Part shown: positions 1 through 8,184 of the stretch, piece by piece
How the letters are laid out: each line of letters begins with the position of its first letter
Numbering within the stretch: position 1 is the first letter of the stretch
Assembly: GCF_005116505.1 (NCBI RefSeq)
Contig: NZ_SWBR01000005.1
Location: forward strand, 124,001-188,000
DNA from: Pedobacter polaris
Lineage (GTDB): Bacteria; Bacteroidota; Bacteroidia; Sphingobacteriales; Sphingobacteriaceae
Direction of reading: 5' to 3'
Length of the DNA: 64,000 bases
Translations under genes and position numbers: made by a program
The notes under the pieces: model-generated
The model's input: the letters and a program-made list of their open reading frames with translations, nothing else
The model's database searches: none
What the model was told of the DNA's origin: nothing

Positions 1-851
1 GCAACATCAGCACGGTTCGTAGCACGTAAATAACGTTCCATGCTTTCGTCGTAGCCAAAAGTAGATGTAGTTGCACCAATTTCAGCACCCATGTTACAGA
101 TGGTTCCTTTGCCAGTACAGCTTAAATTTTCTGCACCATCGCCAAAATATTCTACAATTGCACCAGTACCACCTTTTACAGTTAAAATACCAGCCACTTT
201 TAAGATTACATCTTTAGCCGAAGTCCAGCCATTTAATTTACCAGTTAACTTAACACCAATTAATTTTGGAAATTTAAGCTCCCAAGGTAAACCCGCCATT
301 ACATCACAAGCATCTGCACCACCAACACCAATGGCAACCATACCTAAACCACCTGCGTTTACAGTATGACTATCAGTACCAATCATCATCCCGCCAGGAA
401 AAGCATAATTTTCTAATACTACTTGGTGAATAATTCCTGCACCTGGTTTCCAAAAACCAATACCATATTTATTAGAAACTGAAGCAAGGAAATCAAAAAC
501 TTCCTTACTCTCTGTATTTGCATGAGGTAAATCTATTTCTGCTCCAAGTTTAGCTGTGATTAGGTGATCGCAATGTACAGTAGAAGGTACTGCAACTTGT
601 GGGCGACCAGCTTGCATAAATTGTAATAACGCCATTTGAGCAGTTGCATCTTGCATAGCAACTCTATCTGGTGCAAAATCTACATAGTCTGTTCCACGGA
701 TAAATGCTGTTTTTGCATTTCCATCCCAAAGGTGAGTATATAATATTTTCTCTGAAAGTGTTAAAGGTCTGCCAACAACTTTACGAGCCGCATCTACACG
801 ACTGCTAAAATTTGCATACACCTTTTTGATCATTTCTATATCAAAAGCCAT
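1..851 (-). CDS. Aconitate hydratase, N-terminal part (cut by window start)
   Basis: The minus strand is open from an ATG at 851 to the window edge, giving 283 codons of the amino-terminal part of an aconitase, the TCA-cycle enzyme that isomerises citrate to isocitrate. I translated it directly: it begins MAFDIEMIKKVYANFSSR and contains the aconitase stretch GTDSHTVNAGGLGMVAIGVG and VPSTVHCDHL. The iron-sulfur cysteines and C-terminal swivel domain would lie beyond the window. The N-terminus resembles the mitochondrial-type aconitases found in Bacteroidota. There is no sign of damage in the visible part. The family call is secure; acnA against other symbols cannot be settled from this part. 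Confidence 0.93.
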   Translation of the reverse strand, partial: MAFDIEMIKKVYANFSSRVDAARKVVGRPLTLSEKILYTHLWDGNAKTAFIRGTDYVDFAPDRVAMQDATAQMALLQFMQAGRPQVAVPSTVHCDHLITAKLGAEIDLPHANTESKEVFDFLASVSNKYGIGFWKPGAGIIHQVVLENYAFPGGMMIGTDSHTVNAGGLGMVAIGVGGADACDVMAGLPWELKFPKLIGVKLTGKLNGWTSAKDVILKVAGILTVKGGTGAIVEYFGDGAENLSCTGKGTICNMGAEIGATTSTFGYDESMERYLRATNRADV

Positions 852-1237
852 TGATAATATTGGTTTAAAGGTAATCTATTCGTCTAATTGGTAGCGAATT
901 TACAAAAAAAACAGGCTTAACGCTATCATCTGTATATCATTATATTATTTGGAAGTATTCTAAATAACTTTATTTAAGAATATTAAGGCATAGCATAAAG
1001 TTTTTTGTAAGAAAGTATGTAATTCTGGAAATTTGGAGGCCAACGATTACAAAATATTTTTAATTGTGCTTTAGCCTATGTTCATCTTTTTGTAGTTCTT
1101 CCTTGCTCTTGTCCATTATCGAACAGCTTTGTACATTACCGAACACTCTAGAGACAATAAATTTATCTAAATAATTAAAAACTAGATAGTTGTGTGCTGG
1201 TTTTATCTTGGCATTAACTTGGCTTTTTAAACTCTAA
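852..1237. other. Intergenic region without a gene
   Basis: This AT-rich stretch of 386 bases lies between the aconitase start and the end of the deacetylase gene. I see no credible reading frame. The only structure noticed is a short imperfect direct repeat at about 1115-1147, where CATTATCGAACA is followed by CATTACCGAACA. Confidence 0.6.
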
Positions 1238-1861
1238 TTAAAGTGTGCCAAATTGGTAGCCTTTATCGCTTAAATACTGGATGGTTTTAGGCAAAGCATA
1301 CTTTAAACGATCAAAAGCCTTTAAGCTATCATGAAATACAATGATAGAACCATTTTCAGTATTTTTGATTACGTTTTGAAAACATTTTTCTGGAGAAAGA
1401 TCAATGTCAAAATCTCCGCTTAATACATCCCACATAATAATGTTTAGATTTGGGATTAGAGATTTGAGAATTGAGCTTTGAGATTTTTTTATCCTTCCAA
1501 AAGGTGGACGAAAAAGATTACTTTGCGTAAGTTCTTGACATTTAAGACAATTATTGATGTAGGTGTCGTCTTTAGTTTTCCATCCTTTTAAGTGATTAAA
1601 TGTATGGTTTCCTATTGCATGGCCATCTTTTTTTAATTTTTCAAAAATTTCAGGATGTTTAACAATGTTATCGCCAATGCAGAAGAAAGTAGCTTTAGCG
1701 TCAAAGCTTTTTAAAGTATTTAATACAAAGTCTGTAACATTGGGTATAGGTCCATCGTCAAAGGTTAAATAAACAATTTTTGCTGAGCGTGGCTTATTCC
1801 ATATTAATGCAGAATAATACCATTTAAGTAAAAGGGGAGATTTAACCAAGTACATAACCAA
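1238..1861 (-). CDS. Polysaccharide deacetylase family protein (NodB homology domain)
   Basis: A 207-residue metal-dependent carbohydrate esterase of family CE4 type, expected to remove N-acetyl groups from a polysaccharide such as peptidoglycan or an exopolysaccharide. All the usual motifs are present: TFDDGP at residues 33-38 (catalytic Asp and metal Asp), the metal ligands H86 and H90 in NHTFNH, RPPFG at 118-122, a WDVLSGDFD segment, and IIVFHDS near the C-terminus with the catalytic His. No clear cleavable signal peptide is seen; the first 20 residues are moderately hydrophobic and may anchor it. It stands alone, divergent from the efflux genes, so the substrate is unknown. Confidence 0.9.
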   Translation of the reverse strand: MVMYLVKSPLLLKWYYSALIWNKPRSAKIVYLTFDDGPIPNVTDFVLNTLKSFDAKATFFCIGDNIVKHPEIFEKLKKDGHAIGNHTFNHLKGWKTKDDTYINNCLKCQELTQSNLFRPPFGRIKKSQSSILKSLIPNLNIIMWDVLSGDFDIDLSPEKCFQNVIKNTENGSIIVFHDSLKAFDRLKYALPKTIQYLSDKGYQFGTL

Positions 1862-1937
1862 AAGTAATATTTAGGTTGCACTTACAAAATTTAAAAAACC
1901 AATTAATTGTTTATTTATTATTGCGAAACAAATTTTT

Positions 1938-3296
1938 ATGAAACAAGTTGCCAATTATAGCTTTCTAACTAAGCTTTCTTTTATTTTATCGTTTATTGTT
2001 ACCACAGCAATTAGCCAAACAAGCTTTGCACAAGAGGTAATTACAATACAACAGGCGATAGATAAAACCTTAACTAATAACTTACAGGTTAAGCAATCTA
2101 AATTAAGTGAAAGCTTATCAGAGGTTACGTTACAACAATCGAAAATGGCGTTATACCCAAACTTAAATGCCAGTGTTGGTCAAAGTATGGGTTGGGGTCG
2201 TAACCAAGTTGCTTCAGGTCTGTTTCAAAATACGCAGAATTATAACCTAAATCCAAGCATAAGTTCTAGCATAGATGTGTTTAATGGTTTGTCAAAAATA
2301 AACCAGATTAAGCAAAATAAACTTCTGTTAGATGCTGGTAAAACCAATACAGAAAAGGTTAAAAACGACTTAATCTTATCAGTTATTACCTCTTATCTTC
2401 AAATTCTTTATAATAAAGATTTTTTAAAAGCAGCAGAAGATCAATTAACTGTTGCTAAGCAACAACTTAACCAACAACAACAATTGTTGGATGTTGGGAA
2501 TAAAACATTAGCAGATTTATCACAATCTAAATCTCAATTGGCCACAGCAGAATTAAATGTTACCAACGCAGCAAATGCATTATCTATTTCTTATTTAACT
2601 TTAGCACAATTAATGGATATTCCTTCATCTTCAGTTTATGAAGTACAGGCTCCAGTAGTTGATAGTTTCAAAAATTCATCAAGTAGCTATAATGCAGAAG
2701 AAGTTTATAATAATGCACTTAACCTTTTTCCAGATATTAAATTAGCTAGCTTAAATACTGCTGCAGCTAAAGTTGGGGTTAAGGTTGCCCAAGGTAATTT
2801 GTATCCTAGTTTATCATTTAATGGTAGTTATGGGTCTAATTATTTCTATGATTTTAATAACTTGTCAAATGAAGCATTAATGTCGCAGTTAAAAAATAAC
2901 ATTAGAAAAGGTTTAGGTTTAAGTTTATCAATTCCAATTTTTAATGGCTTACAGGCTAAATCTGGTGTTAAAAGAGCAAGGATTAATTTAATGCAAACTG
3001 AAACGCAAGAACAGTTAGCAAAAAATAACCTAAATAAAATCATTTATCAGGCAGTTGCTGATTTAAAAGCTGCAGAAAGTCGTTATCAATCTACAGGTAA
3101 TGCTTTTACGGCTCAAAAGGATGCTTTCTATGTAATTGAACAACGTTATGCGGTTGGCTTAGTTAACTCTTTAGATTATAGTACGGCACAAACAAACAGA
3201 AACAAAGCAGAAATTGATTACATTCAAGCTAAATATGATTTGATTTTTAGAGCAAAAGTAATCGACTATTATTTAGGCAAACAAATTATATTTTAA
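1938..3296 (+). CDS. TolC family outer membrane efflux protein
   Basis: A 452-residue outer-membrane channel of the TolC/OEP family. Residues 1-32 form a signal peptide ending ISQTSFAQ. The rest consists of two similar halves, each with a long Ala/Gln/Asn-rich helical hairpin (for example around residues 150-225 and 350-440), as expected for the trimeric alpha-barrel in the periplasm. The periplasmic adaptor gene follows 30 bases downstream on the same strand, so the two are very likely co-transcribed. No inner-membrane pump gene is next to them, so the exported substrate cannot be inferred. Confidence 0.92.
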   Translation: MKQVANYSFLTKLSFILSFIVTTAISQTSFAQEVITIQQAIDKTLTNNLQVKQSKLSESLSEVTLQQSKMALYPNLNASVGQSMGWGRNQVASGLFQNTQNYNLNPSISSSIDVFNGLSKINQIKQNKLLLDAGKTNTEKVKNDLILSVITSYLQILYNKDFLKAAEDQLTVAKQQLNQQQQLLDVGNKTLADLSQSKSQLATAELNVTNAANALSISYLTLAQLMDIPSSSVYEVQAPVVDSFKNSSSSYNAEEVYNNALNLFPDIKLASLNTAAAKVGVKVAQGNLYPSLSFNGSYGSNYFYDFNNLSNEALMSQLKNNIRKGLGLSLSIPIFNGLQAKSGVKRARINLMQTETQEQLAKNNLNKIIYQAVADLKAAESRYQSTGNAFTAQKDAFYVIEQRYAVGLVNSLDYSTAQTNRNKAEIDYIQAKYDLIFRAKVIDYYLGKQIIF

Positions 3297-3326
3297 TACA
3301 TAAAACAAACAACACTAATATACATT

Positions 3327-4688
3327 ATGAAACTTAAACACATTTTAATTGGCTTCGGTGTACTAATTGTACTTTTATTAGGTGCAAATTTTGCAGGCCT
3401 TATTGGTGGCGAACAAATTGAAAAGGTAACTGTAGATAAAGCAGGCGACAAAAAAGTTGTAGAAACGGTAACTGCGAGTGGAAAAATACAGCCAGAAACA
3501 GAAGTTAAGTTAAGTTCTGAAGTATCTGGAGAGGTAACCGAACTTTTAGTTAAAGAAGGCGATGTGGTTAAGAAAGGTCAATTGCTTTGTAAAGTTAGAC
3601 CAGATGTTTTACAATCTGGATATGAAAGAGCAGTTGCGTCTTACAATTCTCAAAGAGCGAGTGTAGCTTCATCTCAACAACAGTTGATCCAAACACAAGC
3701 AAATTTTGTAAATGCAGAAGCAACTTATAAACGTAATGTAGAATTGTACAATAAAAAAGTAATTTCTGCTTCAGAATTTGATGCAGCAAAGGCAGCTTAT
3801 TTAACTGCTAAAGCTAATTTAGCAAGTGCAAAGGAAAACGTAACTGGCGCTAAATTTGGTTTAGAGCAATCTGGTGCAAACGTAAAAGAGGCTGGTGCTA
3901 ACTTGGCTAAAACAACCATTTATTCGCCAGTTAATGGGGTGGTTTCTAAATTATCTATCGAATTAGGTGACCGTATCTTAGGAACATCGCAAATGGCTGG
4001 TACAGAAATTATGCGTATCTCTAATCTAACATCTATGGAAGTAAATGTAGATGTGAATGAAAATGATATTAACCGTGTAAATGTAGGTGATAGCGCATCT
4101 ATTGAAGTTGACGCTTTTGCAGACAAGAAATTTAAAGGTATAGTTACCGAGATTGCAAGTTCATCAACAAGTGTGGGTACAGCTTCTACATCAGTAGACC
4201 AGGTAACCAACTTCTCTGTAAAAGTTCGCATTATTGCAGACTCATATAGTAGTGTTAAAGGCGGTGCAAAAGATTTACCTTCACCATTTAGACCAGGTTT
4301 ATCTGCAACAGTGGATATTGAAAGTGAATCTGAAACTTCATTAGCCGTTCCTATTCAATCCGTATTTACTGGGGATAAAGACAAATCTACTGATCCAATG
4401 GCAAATGCAGGGAATGACCAAAATCAGGATAAGCAAAAAGCAAAACTAACTGATAAAAAAGTTAAACAGTATGTTTATTTGTTCGATAATAAAGCAAAAA
4501 CAGTTAAAAAAGCAGAGGTAACAACTGGTATTCAAGATGATCAATATATCATCATTAAATCTGGACTTAAAGCTGGTCAGCAGATTGTTAGTGGGCCATA
4601 TTCAGCAATCCAGAATAAGTTAAAAGACGGAATGAAGGTAGAAGAAACCACTAAGGATAAACTGTTTAGCACGGATAAGAAAAAGTAA
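3327..4688 (+). CDS. Efflux periplasmic adaptor protein (HlyD/MacA type)
   Basis: A 453-residue membrane-fusion protein that would bridge an inner-membrane pump to the TolC-like channel encoded just upstream. A single hydrophobic N-terminal segment (about residues 5-25) anchors it. There follow a biotinyl-lipoyl half motif (GEVTELLVKEGDVVKKGQLL), a long coiled-coil hairpin (about 95-190), the second lipoyl half (TIYSPVNGVVSKLSIELGD), and a beta-barrel and membrane-proximal domain. A charged insertion rich in Lys, Asp and Gln lies at about 350-380. The architecture resembles MacA, whose normal partner is the ABC pump MacB; that partner is not here. A strong terminator hairpin follows. Confidence 0.9.
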   Translation: MKLKHILIGFGVLIVLLLGANFAGLIGGEQIEKVTVDKAGDKKVVETVTASGKIQPETEVKLSSEVSGEVTELLVKEGDVVKKGQLLCKVRPDVLQSGYERAVASYNSQRASVASSQQQLIQTQANFVNAEATYKRNVELYNKKVISASEFDAAKAAYLTAKANLASAKENVTGAKFGLEQSGANVKEAGANLAKTTIYSPVNGVVSKLSIELGDRILGTSQMAGTEIMRISNLTSMEVNVDVNENDINRVNVGDSASIEVDAFADKKFKGIVTEIASSSTSVGTASTSVDQVTNFSVKVRIIADSYSSVKGGAKDLPSPFRPGLSATVDIESESETSLAVPIQSVFTGDKDKSTDPMANAGNDQNQDKQKAKLTDKKVKQYVYLFDNKAKTVKKAEVTTGIQDDQYIIIKSGLKAGQQIVSGPYSAIQNKLKDGMKVEETTKDKLFSTDKKK

Positions 4689-4730
4689 TAGCCCAAATCA
4701 CTATAATTAAATATTTTTAATGCAATTTTG

Positions 4731-4783
4731 AAAGGTTTAAAGTAACGCTCTTGGAGTGTTATTTTAAACCTTTTACCTTTTAA
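4731..4783 (+). terminator. Rho-independent terminator after the efflux genes
   Basis: A long hairpin: the arm 4731-4750 pairs with 4754-4773 over about 20 bases with two mismatches that can form G-U pairs, with a loop of three bases, followed by a T-rich run. It closes the tolC-adaptor unit before gpsA. Confidence 0.8.
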
Positions 4784-4819
4784 GATGGTTTTGATTAAAC
4801 TATCCTTAACTTGAATAAT

Positions 4820-5818
4820 ATGATACCTAAAATTGCAATGATTGGTGGCGGAAGTTGGGCTACTGCGATTATCAAAATGTTAGCGGACAACGCAACTGAA
4901 AAAGAAATTTTTTGGTGGATGAGAAATGAGGAAGCAATTACGCATATCAAATCTTTTAAGCATAACCCAAATTATTTAAGTTCTGTTGAAATAAAATTAC
5001 CAGTACAGCATATTTCATCAGATATTTCATTCATCATTAAACAAGCAGATTATATTGTTTTAAATGTACCAGCTGCATTTTTAAAAGAAACTTTAAAAAA
5101 TGTGAGTGCTGCTGATTTGAAAGGTAAAAAAATCATATCTGCAATAAAAGGTATCGTACCTGATGAAAATCTAATTATTGGAGAATTTATCAATCAAAAA
5201 TACCAAGTCCCTTTAACCGATATCTTAGTAATAAGTGGACCATGTCATGCAGAGGAAGTTGCTTTAGAGAAGTTATCTTATTTAACAATTGCCAGCATGC
5301 AAGTTGCTTTGGCTGCAGAATTTGCAGGTTTTTTAGCAACCAGATATATTAAAACCAATGTTTCTGACGATATCTTCGGGACTGAATATGCTGCAGTTTT
5401 AAAGAATATTTATGCCGTTGCCAGTGGTATTTGTCATGGGGTTGGTTATGGCGATAATTTTCAGGCCGTACTAATTTCTAATGCGATACAAGAAATAAAA
5501 AACTTTGTAGATGCTGTGCATCCAATAGATAGAGATATTAAAGAGTCGGCTTATTTAGGAGATTTATTGGTAACAGCCTATTCACAATTTAGTCGCAACC
5601 GTACTTTCGGTAACATGATAGGGAAGGGTTATACTGTTAAATCTGCTCAACTAGAAATGAATATGATTGCTGAAGGTTATTATGCGGTTAATTGCATGAA
5701 TTTCATTAATCAGAAGTATAAAGTAGATATGCCTATTTGTAAAGCAGTATATTCTATTCTTTACCAAGCAAAATCACCAGTTAGCGAAATGCGCCTACTT
5801 ACCGAAAAACTAAGATAA
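4820..5818 (+). CDS. gpsA: NAD(P)H-dependent glycerol-3-phosphate dehydrogenase
   Basis: A 332-residue cytoplasmic enzyme that reduces dihydroxyacetone phosphate to sn-glycerol-3-phosphate, the backbone of phospholipids. The dinucleotide-binding loop GGGSWATAI is at residues 9-17, followed by the family segments IKGIVPDENL, SGPCHAEEVA, and AVLKNIYAVASGICHG with the catalytic Lys. A TTG nine bases upstream is in frame, but the ATG at 4820 gives the normal N-terminus MIPKIAMIGGGS. Two genes follow closely: a hydrolase after 2 bases and an acyltransferase overlapping the hydrolase. The group suggests a glycerolipid-related operon. Confidence 0.95.
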   Translation: MIPKIAMIGGGSWATAIIKMLADNATEKEIFWWMRNEEAITHIKSFKHNPNYLSSVEIKLPVQHISSDISFIIKQADYIVLNVPAAFLKETLKNVSAADLKGKKIISAIKGIVPDENLIIGEFINQKYQVPLTDILVISGPCHAEEVALEKLSYLTIASMQVALAAEFAGFLATRYIKTNVSDDIFGTEYAAVLKNIYAVASGICHGVGYGDNFQAVLISNAIQEIKNFVDAVHPIDRDIKESAYLGDLLVTAYSQFSRNRTFGNMIGKGYTVKSAQLEMNMIAEGYYAVNCMNFINQKYKVDMPICKAVYSILYQAKSPVSEMRLLTEKLR

Positions 5819-5820
5819 CA

Positions 5821-6654
5821 ATGCCCATTTTCGAAACTGATATTAGTACTTTGCATTATTACGAATATGGAACTGGCGACCAAATTTTGTTAGCTTTTCA
5901 TGGTTTTGGAATGCGAGGAACACAATTTAAGGTACTCGAAGAAGCATTTGGTAGTAGATATAAAATTATCAGCTTCGATTTGTTTTTTCATGGCGATACT
6001 TTTATCAAAGATAATTCAGTTAAAAACATTAGGAAAGGTTTACAATCAAAGCAATTTGCGCAGCAAATAAATTCGTTTTTGACAAATAAATATCCCCATG
6101 TAGAAAAGATTTCATTGCTTTCTTACAGCATTGGAACCAGAATGGCGCTTTGTTTAATCGAAAATATACCCCAACAAGTAGATTCGGTTTATTTAATAGC
6201 TCCAGATGGAATTGAGCCTAATCGCTTGTTAAAATTGGGAGGTGCAAATTATGTCATCAACAGGTTGTTTTACAAATTGGTTTATAGCCCTAAGGCAGTA
6301 CATTTCTTACTCAATACGTTGTTAAAACTAAATTACATTGATACCGCGATCTATCGCATATTAAAAGCTGAATTTAGCACAACTGAAACCAGATTGGCAT
6401 GTTACAATACTATAACTTATTATGCACAGTTATCTTTCAACAGACAAAAGATTGCAAAGTCTATAAATGCACATAACTTAAACTGCCACTTGTACTTTGG
6501 TACAAAAGACAAACTTTTTCCGAGTAAAATAGGCGAACGCTTTGGTAAAATGCTTAACAAAGCTAATGTCCACATTTTTAATGATGGCCATGAGTTAGTA
6601 AATGCAACAATGAATAGTTATTTGGCAAATCAACTTCAGCAAAATGATAATTAA
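5821..6654 (+). CDS. Alpha/beta hydrolase
   Basis: A 277-residue alpha/beta hydrolase fold protein. The oxyanion-side motif LAFHGFGMRG is at about residues 24-33, the nucleophile elbow reads SYSIG in place of the usual GxSxG, the acidic residue is probably in FGTKDKLFP, and the catalytic His is in NDGHELV near the C-terminus. No signal peptide is seen, so it is probably cytoplasmic. It starts 2 bases after gpsA and its end overlaps the acyltransferase start by 11 bases, so translation is probably coupled. The substrate is unknown; the context suggests a lipid or acyl ester. Confidence 0.85.
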   Translation: MPIFETDISTLHYYEYGTGDQILLAFHGFGMRGTQFKVLEEAFGSRYKIISFDLFFHGDTFIKDNSVKNIRKGLQSKQFAQQINSFLTNKYPHVEKISLLSYSIGTRMALCLIENIPQQVDSVYLIAPDGIEPNRLLKLGGANYVINRLFYKLVYSPKAVHFLLNTLLKLNYIDTAIYRILKAEFSTTETRLACYNTITYYAQLSFNRQKIAKSINAHNLNCHLYFGTKDKLFPSKIGERFGKMLNKANVHIFNDGHELVNATMNSYLANQLQQNDN

Positions 6655-7285
6655 AGACAAACCTATAAGATTTATCCAATGGTTAATGTTAGCTGCTGAG
6701 AAGTTTATTTTGTCTAAATTTTCTAAAATAATATTTATAGACGAACCTAAAATAAATCAAGATGTTGCAACCTTGCTGCTAATGAATCATTTTAGCTTTA
6801 ATGATGGGCCTATGATGCATTACCTGTGCAGAAAAGTGCTCAAAAAAGAATTTAAGGTAATGGTTTTAGAAGAGCAGATGTTGCTTTTTAAACCTTTAAA
6901 ATATATTGGCTGTTTTTCGGTAAACAAAAAATCTAAATCATTAGTCGAGTCGCTAGATTATGCGGCTTTATTACTAAGCGATAAAAAAAACATGTTGGGC
7001 ATTTTTCCGCAGGGCGGAGTTTTTTCTTTGCATTTAAATAAAATCCATTTTGAAAAAGGTTTAGATAGAATTTTGAAGAAAAAGAAAGCACCTGTACAAG
7101 TTGTTTTTGCCGTAATGTTGCTCGATTTTTTAGCTGATTTTAAGCCAAAAGCTAGTATTTACTTTATGGATTATACTGGAGAACAAATTCCAGAAAAAAT
7201 GGAAGAAGCATATAATGTTTTTTATACCAATTGCAAACTAGCGCAAAAGCAAAAATACAATCCACCACCAAATGTTTTAATGTAA
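6644..7285 (+). CDS. Lysophospholipid acyltransferase family protein (PlsC-like)
   Basis: A 213-residue membrane-associated acyltransferase. It carries the catalytic NHxxxxD motif as NHFSFNDGP and a third motif reading FPQGG where FPEG is usual. The N-terminal residues 1-25 are hydrophobic and basic, suited to membrane attachment. It shares 11 bases with the upstream hydrolase gene and lies in the gpsA group, which supplies glycerol-3-phosphate, so transfer of an acyl chain to a lyso-lipid is a reasonable inference. It is shorter than standard PlsC proteins (about 240 residues), and the Glu-to-Gln change could alter acceptor choice. Confidence 0.85.
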   Translation: MIIKDKPIRFIQWLMLAAEKFILSKFSKIIFIDEPKINQDVATLLLMNHFSFNDGPMMHYLCRKVLKKEFKVMVLEEQMLLFKPLKYIGCFSVNKKSKSLVESLDYAALLLSDKKNMLGIFPQGGVFSLHLNKIHFEKGLDRILKKKKAPVQVVFAVMLLDFLADFKPKASIYFMDYTGEQIPEKMEEAYNVFYTNCKLAQKQKYNPPPNVLM

Positions 7286-7678
7286 ACCTTATTTCGAAAC
7301 GTAGTAACACTGCTCAAATTAAAGTTAGTCCTGCTTTGCATTACAATCTTTTTTGTGGTTTATTGAAGGCATCCTATATACATAAGAATGATTTAATATT
7401 TATCGGATGACTATATCATGGCTTGTAAAAAGGATTTTCACTGCAATAAGGGCTATATAGGTTAAAATGGTGCAAGGAAGCTGTACAACATAGCAGTACA
7501 AACCCAATTTCTCTAAACACGATAGCAGTGAAAATTTTTTTGTCATGCTGAGCCTGTCGAAGCACAAAAAATTGGAAAGTATAGCGAGGCTGTATTTTCA
7601 AAAGATTTACTGCCCCTGCTTTTCAAATAAAAGAAACAATAAATACTTGTCCATTGTTATTAATAAAAATCTAATATC
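7286..7678. other. Intergenic region with a degenerate dispersed repeat
   Basis: This stretch of 393 bases holds no credible gene. At 7541-7566 it contains TGTCATGCTGAGCCTGTCGA, a member of the repeat family also seen at 23789 and 50395. The text ATAGCAGTGAAAAT just before it resembles ATAACAGTGAAAAT near 34242, so a longer decayed element is likely. Confidence 0.6.
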
Positions 7679-8011
7679 ATGAAAACGAAAAAATATTTAG
7701 TAGGTAGCTTAGCTGCCATGGCAATGATAGCTTCTGTTGCATTTACTGCAGGTGCACAAGAGAAAAAAACTGATGTAGGTAAGGCAATCCAGAAAACAGG
7801 AAAAGCAGCCAAAAGTGTAGGGAATAAAACTGCTGAAGTTGCAGTTAAAGGAACCGCAAAAGTTGTAGATGCAAAATATAAAGGCAAAATAGCACCAGAT
7901 GGGTCTGATGTTTATATTGATGGTAAAAACAATAAGTATTACATCAATAGCAAAGGAGCGAAGGTCTATTTAAAAGTAAGTCAAATTAGAAATAAACCAG
8001 CTGGGAAATAG
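7679..8011 (+). CDS. Small secreted basic protein, PBCV-type basic adaptor-like C-terminus
   Basis: A 110-residue protein with a clear signal peptide (residues 1-26, ending AFTAGAQ). The mature part is Lys- and Ala-rich with a degenerate helical repeat (VGKAIQKTGKAAKSVGNKTA), followed by a C-terminal segment YIDGKNNKYYINSKGAKVYL. This segment resembles the short basic adaptor domain first described in a chlorella virus and common in small secreted Bacteroidota proteins. The domain name is from memory of the pattern and is moderate in certainty. The role is unknown; the protein would act in the periplasm or outside. A bidirectional terminator lies downstream. Confidence 0.7.
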   Translation: MKTKKYLVGSLAAMAMIASVAFTAGAQEKKTDVGKAIQKTGKAAKSVGNKTAEVAVKGTAKVVDAKYKGKIAPDGSDVYIDGKNNKYYINSKGAKVYLKVSQIRNKPAGK

Positions 8012-8020
8012 GGGAAATTT

Positions 8021-8084
8021 TGTCATTCCGACTTTGGAGGAATCTATAAGGTTAGATCCTTCGTTGCGCTCTCGATGACAAAAC
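8021..8084. repeat. Dispersed REP-like element (GTCATTCCGA...TCGATGAC)
   Basis: The ends GTCATTCC and CGATGAC are inverted and enclose the text typical of Bacteroidota intergenic elements (GAGGAATCT, TTCGTTGCGCTCTCGATGAC). Related copies occur at 10261-10340, 16371-16483 and, as fragments, at 7541, 23789, 29138 and 50395. Confidence 0.7.
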
Positions 8085-8130
8085 TAGCTTTACCCTTAAA
8101 TAAGTTCGGGCTAACGAATTAGCTTATAAC

Positions 8131-8166
8131 AAAAAAGCCTCGACAATTTGTCGAGGCTTTTTTGTT
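8131..8166. terminator. Bidirectional Rho-independent terminator
   Basis: AGCCTCGAC and GTCGAGGCT form a perfect stem with a five-base loop. A-runs precede it and T-runs follow it, so it can end both the plus-strand small protein gene and the minus-strand helicase gene. Confidence 0.9.
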
Positions 8167-8184
8167 ATATAAGGTTATAGAGAA

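Noticed and set aside
5821..6654. A bioH-like assignment for the hydrolase
   Set aside because: The nucleophile elbow and context do not support a biotin role; only the fold can be named.
7416..7601. A 61-residue minus-strand gene
   Set aside because: It is composed of repeat text of the REP-like family, with no recognisable domain.
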